From positions 558,001 to 622,000 of the forward strand of contig WFMF01000016.1 in NCBI GenBank assembly GCA_011033025.1: 64,000 nucleotides of DNA, written 5' to 3'. The position numbers and the translations under genes are program-made. Under the pieces are notes generated by a model that saw nothing but the letters and a program-made list of their open reading frames with translations, was not told where the DNA came from and made no database searches. Positions 48,021-61,320 of the stretch are shown here, in pieces. Position 1 is the stretch's first letter. The number at the start of each line of letters is the position of its first letter. This DNA is from Beroe forskalii (Eukaryota > Ctenophora > Nuda > Beroida > Beroidae).

Positions 48021-49706
48021 ATATTTATTTATTTATTTATTTATGATCAAGAAGGATTTAGACAAGGACGATCAACGACAAGATATCTGTTTAGAATGCT
48101 TGCCAATTTGACAGAAATAAAACGACAAAAACTGGCATGTATCATACTCTTCATTGATTTTGAGAAGGCCTATGACTCTGTACACCTTCCAACACTCATA
48201 GTCAAACTGAAAAAGTATGGCATTGAGGGAAGAATACTTGGACTTCTACAGAACTTCCTTTTCAATCGCAAGATAAAATTGAAAATCAATAGTCACCTGG
48301 GCAGTCTACGAAACTGCTTACTTTTTGGATTGCCACAGGGATCAGTATTAGCCCCACTGCTGTTCATACTCTACATTGCAGACATGACAGACAATTGCTC
48401 CCTCGAAGTTAGTCACTGGCTTACATGTTTCAAATTTGCAGATGATGGCACCCTGTTGATCGCCCACAAGAGTATGAGGGAGTGTCATAGACTCATGCAA
48501 TGTTTATGCGATGAGTTGACAAAATGGTGCCAGAGAAATTGGTTAGTTATAAACTGTGAGGACAATAAAACAGAGGCAATCATCCTATCAACTGGTAATA
48601 GATCTGGTACACAATCTCCACAGCAACTGCTCATCAACAACCAAGCCATAAGATATGTCACAAGTACTAAAGTTTTGGGACTGCAAGTTGACAGAAACTT
48701 AGATTTTCAGTTTCATGCTGAACAAATACTCAAGCAGTGCAAGAAGAAATGGGGCTTTTTAACCAAATCCACCAACAGGAATCATGGACTTAATGTCTAC
48801 AGCCTCACCACCCTACTAAGAACAGTAGTACTAACTAAGATGTTGTATGCTGCCCCTCTGTGGATGCATAGACAAATTAGCAAATTCACAGCATTCTGGA
48901 ATAGCATCATTATGAAAGTAACAGGAGCCACATTGAACCCACACAGGGCACTAGCCGAAATAGCACTTCACTTACCTCCACTTCAGGTCCAAATAGATAT
49001 AATAACAACAAAGTTTCTATGTAAAGTTCTCACTACTGAAGATACCCTTACAGCCACGTTGTTACAAATTGAAGGATCGCTTGGAAGGGAATACCACCAA
49101 GAGCTCACATCTTTAAAGAAGTTCATAATTTGGAGGGATCACTCAAAACAATACAGACAGACCCACAACCTAGACATTAGCAAAATCACAGACAAAACGA
49201 TGCTGAAGTATAGCAAATCAGTGATGGTTCGATATCAGCAAGAAACTTGGTTACAAGAAGTAAGAAATGCATGTATTTCTGGCAAAGTATCTAATAACAA
49301 TGATAACACTGTTGCTATTATTGATCATATTGTGGAGAACAAAATTCAACTGTCACACCAAAACAGTCTTTTCAATTACTGTACAACAAAGATGGAAGAC
49401 AGCATCATGTTAGATTTTATCCATGGTAACTCTCTGATTTTTGGCAAAGGCAGGAAAGCTTCATCGAAAGGAAATGAGCTTTGTAGATTTTGTGGGCACC
49501 AAGAAGACACAGCAGAACATCAGCTGTTTGATTGTGTAAAATTAAAAGATGGGACCCAAGAAAATCTTTTGTCAATAATGCATGATAAGGCAATGTACCT
49601 AACAAGTATTCTTGCACCAGCATCAAAGGATTCAAACAGCCAAAAAATATTCATCCAACGGGTTCAATACATTATAAGTGAACTGGAAAAGCTGCCTAAA
49701 ACCTAG
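48021..49706 (+). pseudogene. Third LINE ORF2: RT and C-terminal zinc knuckle
   Basis: Long open frame of about 560 codons. RT blocks: EGFRQGRSTTRYL, IILFIDFEKAYDSVH, GLPQGSVLAPLLFILY, KFADDGTLLI. C-terminal part CRFCGHQEDTAEHQLFDC is a CCHC-like knuckle. The apparent start lies in an (ATTT)n stretch, so the true N-terminus is upstream, at 45156-45367. Clade uncertain: the Jockey/I group is suggested by the GTLL after FADD and the C-terminal knuckle. Remnants of related copies lie at 58905-59420 and 59935-60375. Confidence 0.75.
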
Positions 49707-49937
49707 CAATATTTTGCTAGAATATAGACTGCTAGAAATAGACTGTTGAAGGTTAAAGATTGTCAATAGAATTCAAAGATTGTTCTAGTGTTTTAAAGAC
49801 TGTCGAAAGATCCAAAGACTATGCCCAAGTTTCTAATGTAAAAGACTAGAAAAAAAGGTTGTAAAAGTGTTCAATAATAAAGACTGGCAAAAGGCGTTTC
49901 AAAGTTTAGAAAGACAGGCAAAGACCTTTTCAATTTC

Positions 49938-52900
49938 CATGCTGAACCCATAGTTGCCAATTTGCCCTTCTTTCGCAGGGTGCCCTGCTTTGCCCTGCTT
50001 TTTGCCCTGCTTTGCAAACCGAGCCCTGCTTTAGCAGGGCAAATCAGTCCGAAAGGTACCCATATTTTCATTGGAATAAGATAATCAAATCCATGAGTTG
50101 GAAAGATAAATGCACACTTGATTATTATACCTGTAAGCTGATTCAGTGATTCATTAATCAATCATTGCTTCATTAGGATTACAAGCATCTTCATTGATAG
50201 CTTCATTGAATTTATGCAAAGTTGTGTATTTTTTAAACAAGGAAATGCTGAAGATTCTTGAAGAGGTTGGTATCGGCACTATTTCAATTTTTAAAAAGTA
50301 CTTATATTGGTATGGAAGTTAGTAGAGTTAAAAAAGTATTCTTAGCAGGATGAGCATAAGTGTCTTTTCAAAAACATACCTAATGCCCAAAGTGAATGGT
50401 GTAACTGGTGGTTCAGAAAGGTACCAATAATTGGACGGTGTAACTGGTGGTTCAGAAAGGTACTCATAATTGGTTGGCGTAACTGGTTGTTCAGAAAGGT
50501 ACCCATAAAGCCATAAATGGTTGTTGTAACTGGTGGTTTGGAAGGGTACCCATAATTGGTAACTGGTTATTGAAAGGTACCCATAATTGTTTAGTGTAAC
50601 TGGTGGTTCAAAAGGGTACCCATAATTTGTTAGTGTAACTGGTGGTTCAGAAAGGTACCAATAATTGGTTAGTGTAACTGGTGGTCCAGAAAAGTACCCA
50701 TAATTGGTAACTGGTGTAACTGGTTATTGAAAGGTACCCATAATTGTTTAGTGTAACTGGTGGTTCAAAAGGGTACCCATAATTTGTTAGTGTAACTGGT
50801 GGTTCAGAAAGGTACCAATAATTGGTTAGTGTAACTGGTGGTTCACAAAAGTACCCATAATTGGTTGGTGTAACTAGTGGTTCAGAAAGGTACCCATAAT
50901 TGGTTAGTGTAACTGGTGGTTTAGAAAAGTACCCATAATTGGTTGGTGTAATTGGTGGCGTAACTGGTGGCTCAGAAAGGTGCCCATAATTGGTTGGTGT
51001 AACTGGTTGTTCGAAAAGGTACCCATAATTGGTTCGGCGTAACTGGTGGTTCAGAACAGTACCCACAATTGGTTAGTGTAACTGGTGGTTCAGAAAGATA
51101 CCCATAATTGGTTGGTGTAACTGGTGGTTCAGAAAGGTACCCATAATTGGTTGGTGTAACTGGTCGTTCAGAAAGGTACCCATAATTGGTTAGTGGAACT
51201 GGTGGTTCAGAAAGGTACCCATAATTGTTTAGTGTAACTGGTGGTTCAGAAAAGTACCCATGATTGCTTGGTGTAACTGGTTGTTCGAAAAGGTACCCAT
51301 AATTGGTTGGCGAAACTGGTGGTTCAGAAAGGTACCCATAATTGGTTAGTGTAACTGGTGATTAGGAAAGGTACCCATAGTTGGTTGGTGTAACTGGTGG
51401 TTCAGAAAGGTACCCATAATTGGTAACTGGTGTAACTGGTTATTGAAAGGTACCCATAATTGGTTGGTGTAACTGGTGGTTCAAAAAGGTACCCATAATT
51501 GTTTGGTGTAACTGGTGGTTCAAAAAGGTACCCATAATTGGTTTGTGTAACTGGTGGTTCAGAAAAGTACCCATAATTGGTAACTGGTTATTGAAAGGTA
51601 CCCATAATTGCTTAGTGTAACTGGTGGTTCAGAAGGGTACCCATAATTGGTTGGTGTAACTGGTGGTTCAAAAAGGTACCCATAATTGGTTGTTGTAACA
51701 GGTGGTTCAGAAAGGTACCCATAATTGGTAACTGGTGTAACTGGTTATTGAAAGGTACCCATAATTGGTTGGTGTAACTGGTGGATCAAAAAGGTACCCA
51801 TAATTGGTTGGTGTAACTGGTGGTTCAAAAAGGTACCCATAATTGGTTGGTGTAACTGGTGGTTCAGAAAAGTACCCATAATTGGTAACTGGTGTAACTG
51901 TTTATTGAAAGGTACCCATAATTGGTTGGTGTAACTGGTGGTTCAAAAAGGTACCCATAATTGTTTGGTGTTACTGGTGGTTCAAAAAGGTACCCATAAT
52001 TGGTTGGTGTAACTGGTGGTTCAGAAAAGTACCTATAATTGGTAACTGGTTATTGAAAGGTACCCATAATTGGTTGGTGTAACTGGTGGTTCAAAAAGGT
52101 ACCCATAATTGGTTGGTGTAACTGGTGGTTCAGAAAGGTACCCATAATTGTTTGGTGTTACTGGTGGTTCAAAAAGGTACCCATAATTGGTTGGTGTAAC
52201 TGGTGGTTCAAAAAGGTACCCATAATTGTTTGGTGTTACTGGTGGTTCAAAAAGGTACCCATAATTGGTTGGTGTAACTGGTGGTTCAGAAAAGTACCCA
52301 TAATTGGTAACTGGTTATTGAAAGGTACCCATAATTGCTTAGTGTAACTGGTGGTTCAGAAGGGTACCCATAATTGGTTGGTGTAACTGGTGGTTCAGAA
52401 AAGTACCCATAATTGGTAACTGGTTATTGAAAGGTACCCATAATTGCTTAGTGTAACTGGTGGTTCAGAAGGGTATCCATAATTGGTTGGTGTAACTGGT
52501 GGTTCAAAAAGGTACCCATAATTGGTTGTTGTAACAGGTGGTTCAGAAAGGTACCCATAATTGGTAACTGGTGTAATTGGTTATTGAAAGGTACCCATAA
52601 TTGGTTGGTGTAACTGGTGGATCAAAAAGGTACCCATAATTGGTTAGTGTAACTGGTGGCTCAAAAAGGTACCCATAATTGGTTGGTGTAACTGGTGGTT
52701 CAGAAAAGTACCCATAATTGGTAACTGGTGTAACTGTTTATTGAAAGGTACCCATAATTTGTTGGTGTAACTGGTGGTTCAAAAAGGTACCCATAATTGT
52801 TTGGTGTTACTGGTGGTTCAAAAAGGTACCCATAATTGGTTGGTGTAACTGGTGGTTCAGAAAAGTACCTATAATTGGTAACTGGTGTAACTGGTTATTG

Positions 52901-54062
52901 AAAGGTACCCATAATTGTTTAGTGTAACTGGTGGTTCAGAAGGGTACCCATAATTGGTTGGTGTAACTGGTGGTTCAAAAAGGTACCCATAATTGGTTGG
53001 TGTAACAGGTGGTTCAAAAAGGTACCCATAATTGGTAACTGGTGTAACTGGTTATTGAAAGGTACCCATAATTGGTTGGTGTAACTGGTGGATCAAAAAG
53101 GTACCCATAATTGGTTGGTGTAACTGGTGGTTGAAAAAGGTACCCATAATTGGTCGGTGTAACTGGTGGTTCACAAAAGTACCCATAATTGGTTGGTGTA
53201 ACTAGTGGTTCAGAAAGGTACCCATAATTGTTTAGTGTAACTGGTGGTTCAAAAGGGTACCCATAATTTGTTAGTGTAACTGGTGGTTCAGAAAGGTACC
53301 AATAATTGATTAGTGTAACTGGTGGTTCAGAAAGGTCTAGGTACCCATAATTAGTTGGTGTAACTGGTGGCTCAGAAAGGTACCCATAATTGGTGAGTGT
53401 AACTGGTGGTTCAGAAAGGTACCCATAATTGGTTGGTGTAACTGGTGGTTCAGAAATGTACCCATAATTGGTTGGTGTAACTAGTGGTTCAGAAAGGTAC
53501 CCATAATTGTTTAGTGTAACTGGTGGTTCAAAAGGGTACCCATAATTTGTTAGTGTAACTGGTGGTTCAGAAAGGTACCAATAATTGGTTAGTGTAACTG
53601 GTGGTTCAGAAAGGTCTAGGTACCCATAATTAGTTGGTGTAACTGGTGGCTCAGAAAGGTACCCATAATTGGTGAGTGTAACCGGTGGTTCAGAAAGGTA
53701 CCCATAATTGATTAGTGTATCTGGTGGCTCAGAAAGGTACCCATAATTAGTTGGTGTAACTGGTGGTTCAGAAAGATACACATTAATGGTTGGTGTAACT
53801 GTTTGTTCGAAAAGGTACCCATAATTTGTTGGTGTAACTGGTGGTTCAGAAAGGTACCCATAATTGGTTGGTGTAGCTGGTGTTCAAAAAGGTACCTAAA
53901 AGCCTATAGTAGCATGCGTTCATCAGGTGATTCGCCTGCTAAATTGACCAATTTTGCTCCGCAAAAAGGTACCTATTGCCCTTCTTTTTGCCCTTCTTTT
54001 CGTCAAAAATCTTGCCCCCCGACGGTTTTTTCAAAATTTGGCAGCTATGGCTGAACCTCGAC
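49938..54062. mobile_element. Possible TIR element containing a 39-bp minisatellite
   Basis: About 20 bases at the left (GCTGAACCCATAGTTGCCAA) match the inverted right end (GGTTCAGCCATAGCTGCCAA) at 15 of 20 positions, and both are followed inward by TTTGCCC/TTTTTGCCC-type words. I cannot find a target duplication. Confidence 0.4.
50395..53898. repeat. 39-bp minisatellite, about 90 units
   Basis: Unit GGTTGGTGTAACTGGTGGTT followed by CAGAAAGGTACCCATAATT. A shorter variant (GGTAACTGGTTATTGAAAGG) returns about every 150-165 bases between 51.4 and 53.1 kb, giving a higher-order pattern. Because 39 is divisible by 3, the minus strand stays open for up to 255 codons as a 13-residue repeat (TNYGYLSEPPVTP). 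Count estimated from span and unit length. Confidence 0.9.
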
Positions 54063-56086
54063 ATCATGTATCCTTCAGCTACACTAAAATGGACATTTAT
54101 CAAATGTATAATTTATTACTTGAAATGTTGAGAATTATTTATTACTGTACAGTACTGAGGGCCTGCATGTTTTAATTGCTGGCCTTGTAAAGCAGCAGGA
54201 GTTGGGCACCTCCTAAAAAAACTGCATCCTGAAAATTAACCAGCTGGGGCTTTTAGGATTTGTTAGTTTTGTCTGAAGCTGTATCTTGCTGCTGCACCAA
54301 AATTCATTGATCAAATCGATACCAATTGTGTTGATAAATGTGTGGGTGAAATAGTGTCAAGTATTAAGAATAAATTGAAGCTTTCCATTCATATTTCACT
54401 AAGCCCCAGTTGGACCTTGCTTTTCTTACCTTCTATTCATAATAAGTTTTCTAAGTCTGACCCTTTATCAAATTCACTAGATTTTACTAGCTTTCTAACA
54501 ATGGTATGTTACACCTACATTAAGAGGTTGATAATGTGTAATTTTGTTATATATTATCTTGATTTAATAATAATAATAATATGCACAACTGTAAAACTTG
54601 ATTGAAAAAATAATAGAAAGGTCATTGGTCAGGTAGGGAGAGGCCAGCCAATGATTAATAAAAGTCAATACTACATGTCAAATCAGTCACACATAGTGTC
54701 GTTAAATAATTATCAGTCTAGAGTGAGTCACTGATCCAGGGATCATTCACCAGGCGACAGGTCAGCCAAGGGTCACACGAGAGTCAACCGACAACCAGAG
54801 GTCATTTAAGTAGCAAGCCATTGTTAAGAGCTACCTGGGAGTCAGCAAGGGTCATCAGGGCCAGGAGGTATACGACATATATCAGGGGAATACTTATTTT
54901 CTTATCTTTCTATACTCTGATTGAATTCATAGAAGTTGGATTGATCCTGCAATTTCATATGTAACATATTTCGTCTTGTGAGGGGTGATGCTTAGGCCTA
55001 AGTGAGCTTCCTGTCAATTGTATTTTACGTACTTACTTAGGCTGCCTAGTAAGTTAGGCTGATTCTCAGCTTTATCGCTCTAATGAGTCCAGGACCTTAC
55101 ATTTGCATTCCTCCCTGCTGAACCAAGGCCAATCATATCCTTATCTCAACTGACTAGCTGACTGAGTGCCCCTAACCCCTGGGTATACTTTACAGACCCT
55201 TTCCTGACCCTTTTCAGTATATTACAACTAGAGGCATATACATTGCAACATTATTACTTTATTACCAGAAGGTGTAGGGCTAACCCTGTATGGAGCCCTG
55301 CGGTTTCAGTTCCTTGTTTAATGAGCCATGCAGCTAGGACATCCACCGCATTGAGCCAGGCAAGACATATAATAAAACAATAAAATGTTAATAAAACAAT
55401 AAAATGTTATATTTTACACCATTTCAACCAAACATCATCAATGAAAATTAGGTAACATATGAATGTGATGAATTATAAATAGGTTAGTACCTAACTAGGT
55501 ATGAAAACAAGAACCATATATACAACATAAAAGCAAATATACATATATCATTATAATATTAATAGGGTAACATGACGTAATAATTTAAGTAACCTAATAC
55601 AAATAAATTTTAGGTTTTAGGTAGTTATACAAACTTAATATCAATTGCTTTGCGTTGCTGGTGAGGGAAATATCTGTCTAATAACTTGAATATCACCTTT
55701 GGTACAACTTCAACAAGGTTGATTAAATTAGATTAAATTGAAATCAAATAGCACTTCGAAATAAAGTAGCTGCCAAATATCCATAGCATTACGAAATAAT
55801 TTAATTAAAATTAATAAATAAATAAAATACAGGCTGAATTAACGAAAAACAGCAGAAATTATAAATAGTAATTATATATCATCTTTAATATAAAGGAAAG
55901 AGGCACTTCTACGTTTGTTCTTGAATAACTGACACAAATGAAGCTAAAAAGCCGCAATTTTTTGCAAGGCGGTAGAAAATGGATAAACTTAAAAGATAGC
56001 ATGGCCAGAATCTTGATTTAGGCTTTAGATTTTTCCTCTCCACTCTTCCATGGACATAAGTTGCATGGACATAAGTTGCATATAAC
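54063..56086. other. Gene-less stretch with dispersed repeats
   Basis: Contains GGAGTTGGGCACCTCC plus AACTGCATCCTG at 54198-54233 (repeated at 60850-60887) and a stretch rich in GGTCA/GGGTCA words at 54620-54870. The rest is AT-rich with no gene seen. Confidence 0.45.
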
Positions 56087-57017
56087 GGGTGATGACTAAT
56101 TATCTGGAATTATTTCAATGTATTCTTGTGGGCAAATCGAGATCTTGTTAGAGCTCAAATATGATTATTCTGGACCTAAAAAGTCTGCTGATTCAGAATA
56201 ACATCATGAGAAAATTTGAAAACCCTGCTTTCCCATGCTACTGGCCGATTAGTCCGAGAAGGTGCAGAAAAATCTTGCACAAAATCTTAGTGACAATAAT
56301 TATCCCCAAAAGTGTAGATAAAGCCTTACTATGGGATGATTCTGAGCAGGAGGGTCTCAAGAGTGACTGCAGTAAGTAGCATCACTAACTTATCCAGTGG
56401 TGACCCTATGGAACCTAAAACGTGTTTAAAATCGTCAATTCTAGAATAATTTCACTTACTTAAAACTGTGATTTTGGGTGATTGTTAATCCGAAATTCGG
56501 CATACCGATGAATGGAAGTGGTCCAAAGACATGGATTATGTTTAATGAGGTCCCTGCCATCAAATCTGAGTGTTCAGACCACCTAGGTCCTGTTCTAAGA
56601 CTTTCTTAAGGCCTGGTGTAGGAAAAAAAACACACCTTTTCCAGAAATTTGGCAGGATTTTAGCTCTAAAATCCACGAATTTTCTTGATATTCAACGAAA
56701 AATGCATGTAGAGGTCTTCATTAGTGTCTCAGCTAACGAAGTTCATGAATAAACCTAGATGGCAAATGATGGGAAAGCTTCTGTATGCACGCAATCATGT
56801 GTCTGGAAGTCAATCTTTGAATTTGTGCAAGATTTTTTTGTACCTTCTCAAACTAATCGGCCAGTAGCATGGGAAAACAGGGTTTTCAAATTTTCTCATG
56901 ATGTTATTCTGAATCAGCAGACTTTTAGGTCCAGAATAAGCACATCTGAGCCCTAACATGATCTCGATTTGCCCACAAGAATACATTGAAATAATTCCAG
57001 ATAAATAGTCATCACCC
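56087..57017. mobile_element. Foldback element with about 200-bp arms
   Basis: Left end GGGTGATGACTAATTATCTG is the inverse of right end CAGATAAATAGTCATCACCC. Inner blocks GCCGATTAGTCCGAGAAGGT and CCTAAAAAGTCTGCTGATTC also recur inverted near 56860 and 56915. No target duplication is obvious and no coding content is seen. Confidence 0.8.
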
Positions 57018-58804
57018 CAGCACACAGGAAATATTACCGCCAGCAGGTGAGTCAAGTGAAACTACCTTGATCCCGAGGGTAAACCCTGACCCTCCTTACC
57101 TACCCCCAAAGGAAATTTGACTGACTTTTTCTGATACCTTTTTGATAATTTACTGACCCCTAGCAAGTTAGCAAGAAGTAAAAAACCTGAGTGACCTTCT
57201 CGCCTCTTCTGACTGCAATAGTGGTCCTTTATGACCATTGGCTGACTTCGTGCTGAACCTTGGCTGAATGAGTGATGTCTTGATTGCTCTCACCGACTTC
57301 TTCCCTGCCTCAAGCCTTTTGATCCCATGGTAGCATGGGGACCCATTGCCTGGCTCCTGGATCCTGCTGACATTTACCTGATATTGGGCAATCATAGGTG
57401 ACTTACTCCCTGGCGACCCTTGGCTATCCTTTAACATGGTGACTCTTCCAGTGCAAAACACCCTGTTAATCTCAGACGACACTAGTCCGAACTTTATCAG
57501 CCAGGAGCGAACCAGTGAGCCCTGAGAAACCACCTGATTCACTAGCACCTGATCCATGCTGGCTGACCCTCGGCAACTCTGGAGCAGTGGTTCACTGATA
57601 GATCTCCAAAAAAAGCCTTGACGTACTGATTTTGTCATATAGAACACCATAAATCACCCAAAACATCTCTAAAAACTGCCAAATATTGTTCCAAACCATA
57701 GCAATATCAATAACAACACATTAATAGCATCAACAATCCATATTGGCATAAAAAAGTCAAAATTTTTGAAAAAAACCTAACCCAAAAAAAACCAAAAAAA
57801 ACAAAAAATACCAAAAAAAAAATACCAAAAAAAACCAAGGCCTACCCTACTTTTCCGATTCTTGGGCTAGGTTTTTTTTGGTTTTTTTTGGTTTTTTTTG
57901 GGCTTCATCCCCCCCCAATGTTTTAATTGGTCCGAGGTGTGAGGGGGCATGATCATGAATAATTTTTAAAATTGTAAATTATGGATTATATGAAAAAATT
58001 TCAGGGTGCCACAGTTTGATTCATCCATTTGGGACAAATGGGACATTTGGGACGCATGAAACAGAAAAAAAATGGGTCTCAAAAAATGAATTGGGACAAG
58101 GAAAAATGTGACCTTTGGGACAAATGTGAAATTTGGTACAAATGTGACATTTGGGAGGAATATACATTAAGGACTGAGATAAATGGGACTCAAATGGTTG
58201 TGTTAATATTAATAATTGGTTAAGGTACTTCATATGCCATTGCTATCGTTTTTAATATTATACCGTTTTTAATGTATAAAAAGGTAGATATTGTTTTTAA
58301 TTAGCTTAATATTATATTATCTAGAATATTCTCAATTGATTTTTATATGTTCTAGTTTAAATTATTGAATATGTTCTATGCCTATTGACAATGAAATCTG
58401 AATCATAATTGCTATAGCATTGAAAAGAATTGATATGTTAAGACTTTGGTGTAATGGCTACAAAATATAAATTACTTGTTTTATTAAAATTACTTGTTTT
58501 ATTGTTTGTGAGCAGTATTTTAGCGTTTTTTTGCTCACAACATATGATGGCTGTTCCAATGGCTGTTCCAATGTAACAATAATAATAATAATGAATTTAT
58601 ACTCCGCTAAACCATAATTGAGCAAGCTCTAAGTAACAAAGCGGAACCCTTATCAAGATAACCAGATTTTATCAGACTTCAACAGGACATATCCTAAATT
58701 CCTAAACCTACAAAGTTAACCAGAAGAATAAATTAAAAAGTTCATGCCAAATCACCAAATGCACAGCGATAAAAATAAGTCTTCAATGCAGTCTTAAAAT
58801 TCCC
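57018..58804. other. Gene-less stretch before the assembly gap
   Basis: 57060-57640 is rich in TGACC/CTGACCC words, opposite in orientation to the GGTCA-rich stretch at 54620-54870. 57770-57905 is an A-run/T-run inverted repeat (ACCAAAAAAAACC against GGTTTTTTTTGG). 58030-58195 repeats TGGGACAAATG-like words. Confidence 0.5.
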
Positions 58805-58904
58805 NNNNNNNNNNNNNNNNNNNNNNNNNNNNNNNNNNNNNNNNNNNNNNNNNNNNNNNNNNNNNNNNNNNNNNNNNNNNNNNNNNNNNNNNNNNNNNNN
58901 NNNN
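58805..58904. other. Assembly gap (100 N)
   Basis: Exactly 100 N, the usual placeholder for a scaffold join of unknown size. Order and distance across it are not proven by sequence. Confidence 0.99.
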
Positions 58905-59420
58905 TCTACCAATGTGAAGAATGGAATATTCTATTGAGAGAAGGAATTGATGGCTTATCAATCAGACCCATACAGCATTGAGCCACTTACACAGCTGAAG
59001 AACTAGAAACGTTGATCAATACTCAGAATATAATGAATCTCCCTTGTGCTAAGGTCCTTTTCTGGTATCAAAGTAGCATCCTGATGGACTTTTTTACATG
59101 ATGTCTTGCTTTCAAAACTGTGTACTCCATCTTGAAATATGACAAAGACTCATGCTCCAATTTGTTTAGAATGTTGCAGTCTACCTGATTCAGCATATCA
59201 TAAATTTGAATGTACCGAATATTGTGCAGAAGTCACAGTACTCAGAGATAAGTTGCCTCATCTCCAAAAGCTAGAAGTTAATTTTCATCTTGGAGTTATA
59301 TTCACTGATGACATGACTATCAGGAAACTGTTTCACGACCTTGTTTGGCTGATTTGCAAGAACTCTTCATTTAAAGATGATTACCTGGTTGCAATGGACA
59401 CCCAAAATGTTTCATTATAA
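58905..59420 (+). pseudogene. 3' remnant of a third-type LINE
   Basis: The open part 59139-59420 reads APICLECCSLPDSAYHKFEC, a C-terminal knuckle like that at 49480-49535, then LHLGVIFTDD-like sequence (VNFHLGVIFTDDMTIRKLFH). Upstream translation is broken by stops. Confidence 0.5.
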
Positions 59421-59934
59421 TGTTTTGTATATATGGACTGATTTTGTATAATTAGCAAGAACATTTTGGGTTTTTAAAGTTGGTTGAAATCAACCATTTT
59501 ACATTTTACTTAATTTATTTCATTAGGTTTTTTATTAACATGCGCAATTGCATTATAGTAGAAAGTAGATAATTGTTTTGAAAATTGTTCATTGGGCTCA
59601 CAAAAAGGAGCAGGTTATACTGTGGGTATAACTAAGTTAGATTAATTAATTAATTAATTGGTCCTAACATACCACAGTATGTACTGGGGCTTGTGATGCA
59701 AGACAGGTCTAAGGAGGCAGCTGAGGAATCCATTATTGTATGTGAAAAATGAACTATGAAATATTCTGTTCTTGTAATAATCACCAGATGAGGTCTCACA
59801 TTGGTATAACAACAGTGAAATAAGCAAATACCAACAGAAAATCTGGATGGAAGATATCATTAGAAAATATAGCTTTGGGTCAAGTTCAGACACAAATGCA
59901 AATGCTACGAAATAGCTTCACATCCTTCAAAGGG

Positions 59935-60375
59935 ATAAAATAATGAGTACAAGCTCGAGTCTATTTAATCATTCGACTACAAAGAAGGAGGACAGTCACA
60001 TGCTCGACTATATTCACAGCAATTCCTCCTTTTGGACACTGTAGAGCTGCTGTGAACAAAGATCCTAGTGAAGACTCATGCCCATTTTGTCACGCTACTC
60101 AAGATACAGCTTATCATCAGCTCTTGAGTGTCATGAGTTAAAGATAACACCTTTCATTTACTTACATCAGAACTTTACCTTGCCACACAACAAGCTGGTA
60201 CTCCATATGATAACTATGCTGCTGAATTAATCTTCCCAAACAGCCCTCACATACAACAGCTGTTCATAAATAGAATCCAGTTCTTAATTTCCCAGCATGA
60301 TTTTATTGATAGTCTCCCTCACCACAGTGAAGATGATGATTTGAATAACACCACAGACCGAGCTGTCTAGGGGCT
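59935..60375 (+). pseudogene. Second 3' remnant of a third-type LINE
   Basis: Frames read SSLFNHSTTKKEDSHMLDYI (compare NSLFNYCTTKMEDSIMLDFI in the copy at 48021-49706), then CPFCHATQDTAYHQLL and LFINRIQFLISQHDFIDSL. A frameshift lies near 60045 and more breaks follow. Confidence 0.6.
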
Positions 60376-61147
60376 GATACAGCTCAACATTTAAGTTGAC
60401 CGTTCAAGAGCTTGAAGCTATAATTAAGTAGCAACTAGCATTCCCAACAAAAGCTGAGATGTGTCAAGGAAGCATTGACTAGTGATTCAGACTGGATCAC
60501 AGTGCAACGTTTTTTGTTCACAGGAAGGAGAACACAATGGTGAGTTTGAGCTGTTCAACAATAAGTGAAAGACTACAGGAGAATGCTAAAAGAATCAGAA
60601 ACTATATCAGAGGCTACATGATGTTAGTAAAGACCTAAAGATATCTTCTTATCAAAGACTTGTCAATGACCTTTATCAAAGACTTTTGGCAAAGAATTCT
60701 CAATTATGGCACAAAAGAAACCTCCCCAATTATCACATTGCAAAAACATCTTAAAATGAACTGCTGACAATCACTTTCGTTTTCTAATTTACAGTACAGT
60801 TTTGGGAAGTTATGTTATAGGTATAGATCATATTTTGATTATCTCATGACTGGAGTTGGGCACCTCCATATAAACTGCATCCTGCGAAATGAACTAGGTA
60901 GGCAAAGTGATTATATGCTAATATTTTAACATGTGGAGCTTTACTAACTTTATTTAACTGGACTGTTTGCCTTAAAGGGAATTTCACACGGAATTATTTC
61001 AATATTATACTGAGAAACAGTATAGTATGTTTAACAGTTTATTAACTTAACTAAACTTCAGTCATTATATTATCTTGAAGTGTATGTTAAGCCTACGTGA
61101 AGAGGCGTGATAGTATAAACTATATGCTATTGTTAGATTTAATAATA
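60376..61147. other. Gene-less stretch
   Basis: Includes the second copy of GGAGTTGGGCACCTCC (60850-60887). Nothing else is recognised. Confidence 0.4.
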
Positions 61148-61222
61148 ACTAGCAGGCCCGTTGGGCCTGCAAATTCACAGCTCACTCGGCGCTGCTACGC
61201 AGCACATCGTTCGCAAACACCA
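61148..61222 (+). repeat. Dispersed GC-rich repeat, copy 2
   Basis: ACTAGCAGGCCCGTTGGGCC, then CAGCTCACTCGGCGCTGC, then CGTTCGCAAAC: the same elements as the inverted copy at 19150-19262. Confidence 0.6.
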
Positions 61223-61320
61223 TCATTCAATCTGATTGAATATTTTTACCGCATCGAAAAATTCCAATCAGAACAAAAGTTATTTGAGCAACAAAATCAA
61301 AACAGCATTAAACCGAAATG

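Noticed and set aside
53014-53781. Minus-strand 255-codon frame of 13-residue repeats
   Set aside because: It follows automatically from a 39-bp minisatellite unit without stops; no start context or non-repeat domain. Kept only as part of the repeat entry.
57168-57650. Minus-strand 160-codon frame
   Set aside because: No domain, no splice context, and built from repeated TGACC/CTGAC words; likely chance.
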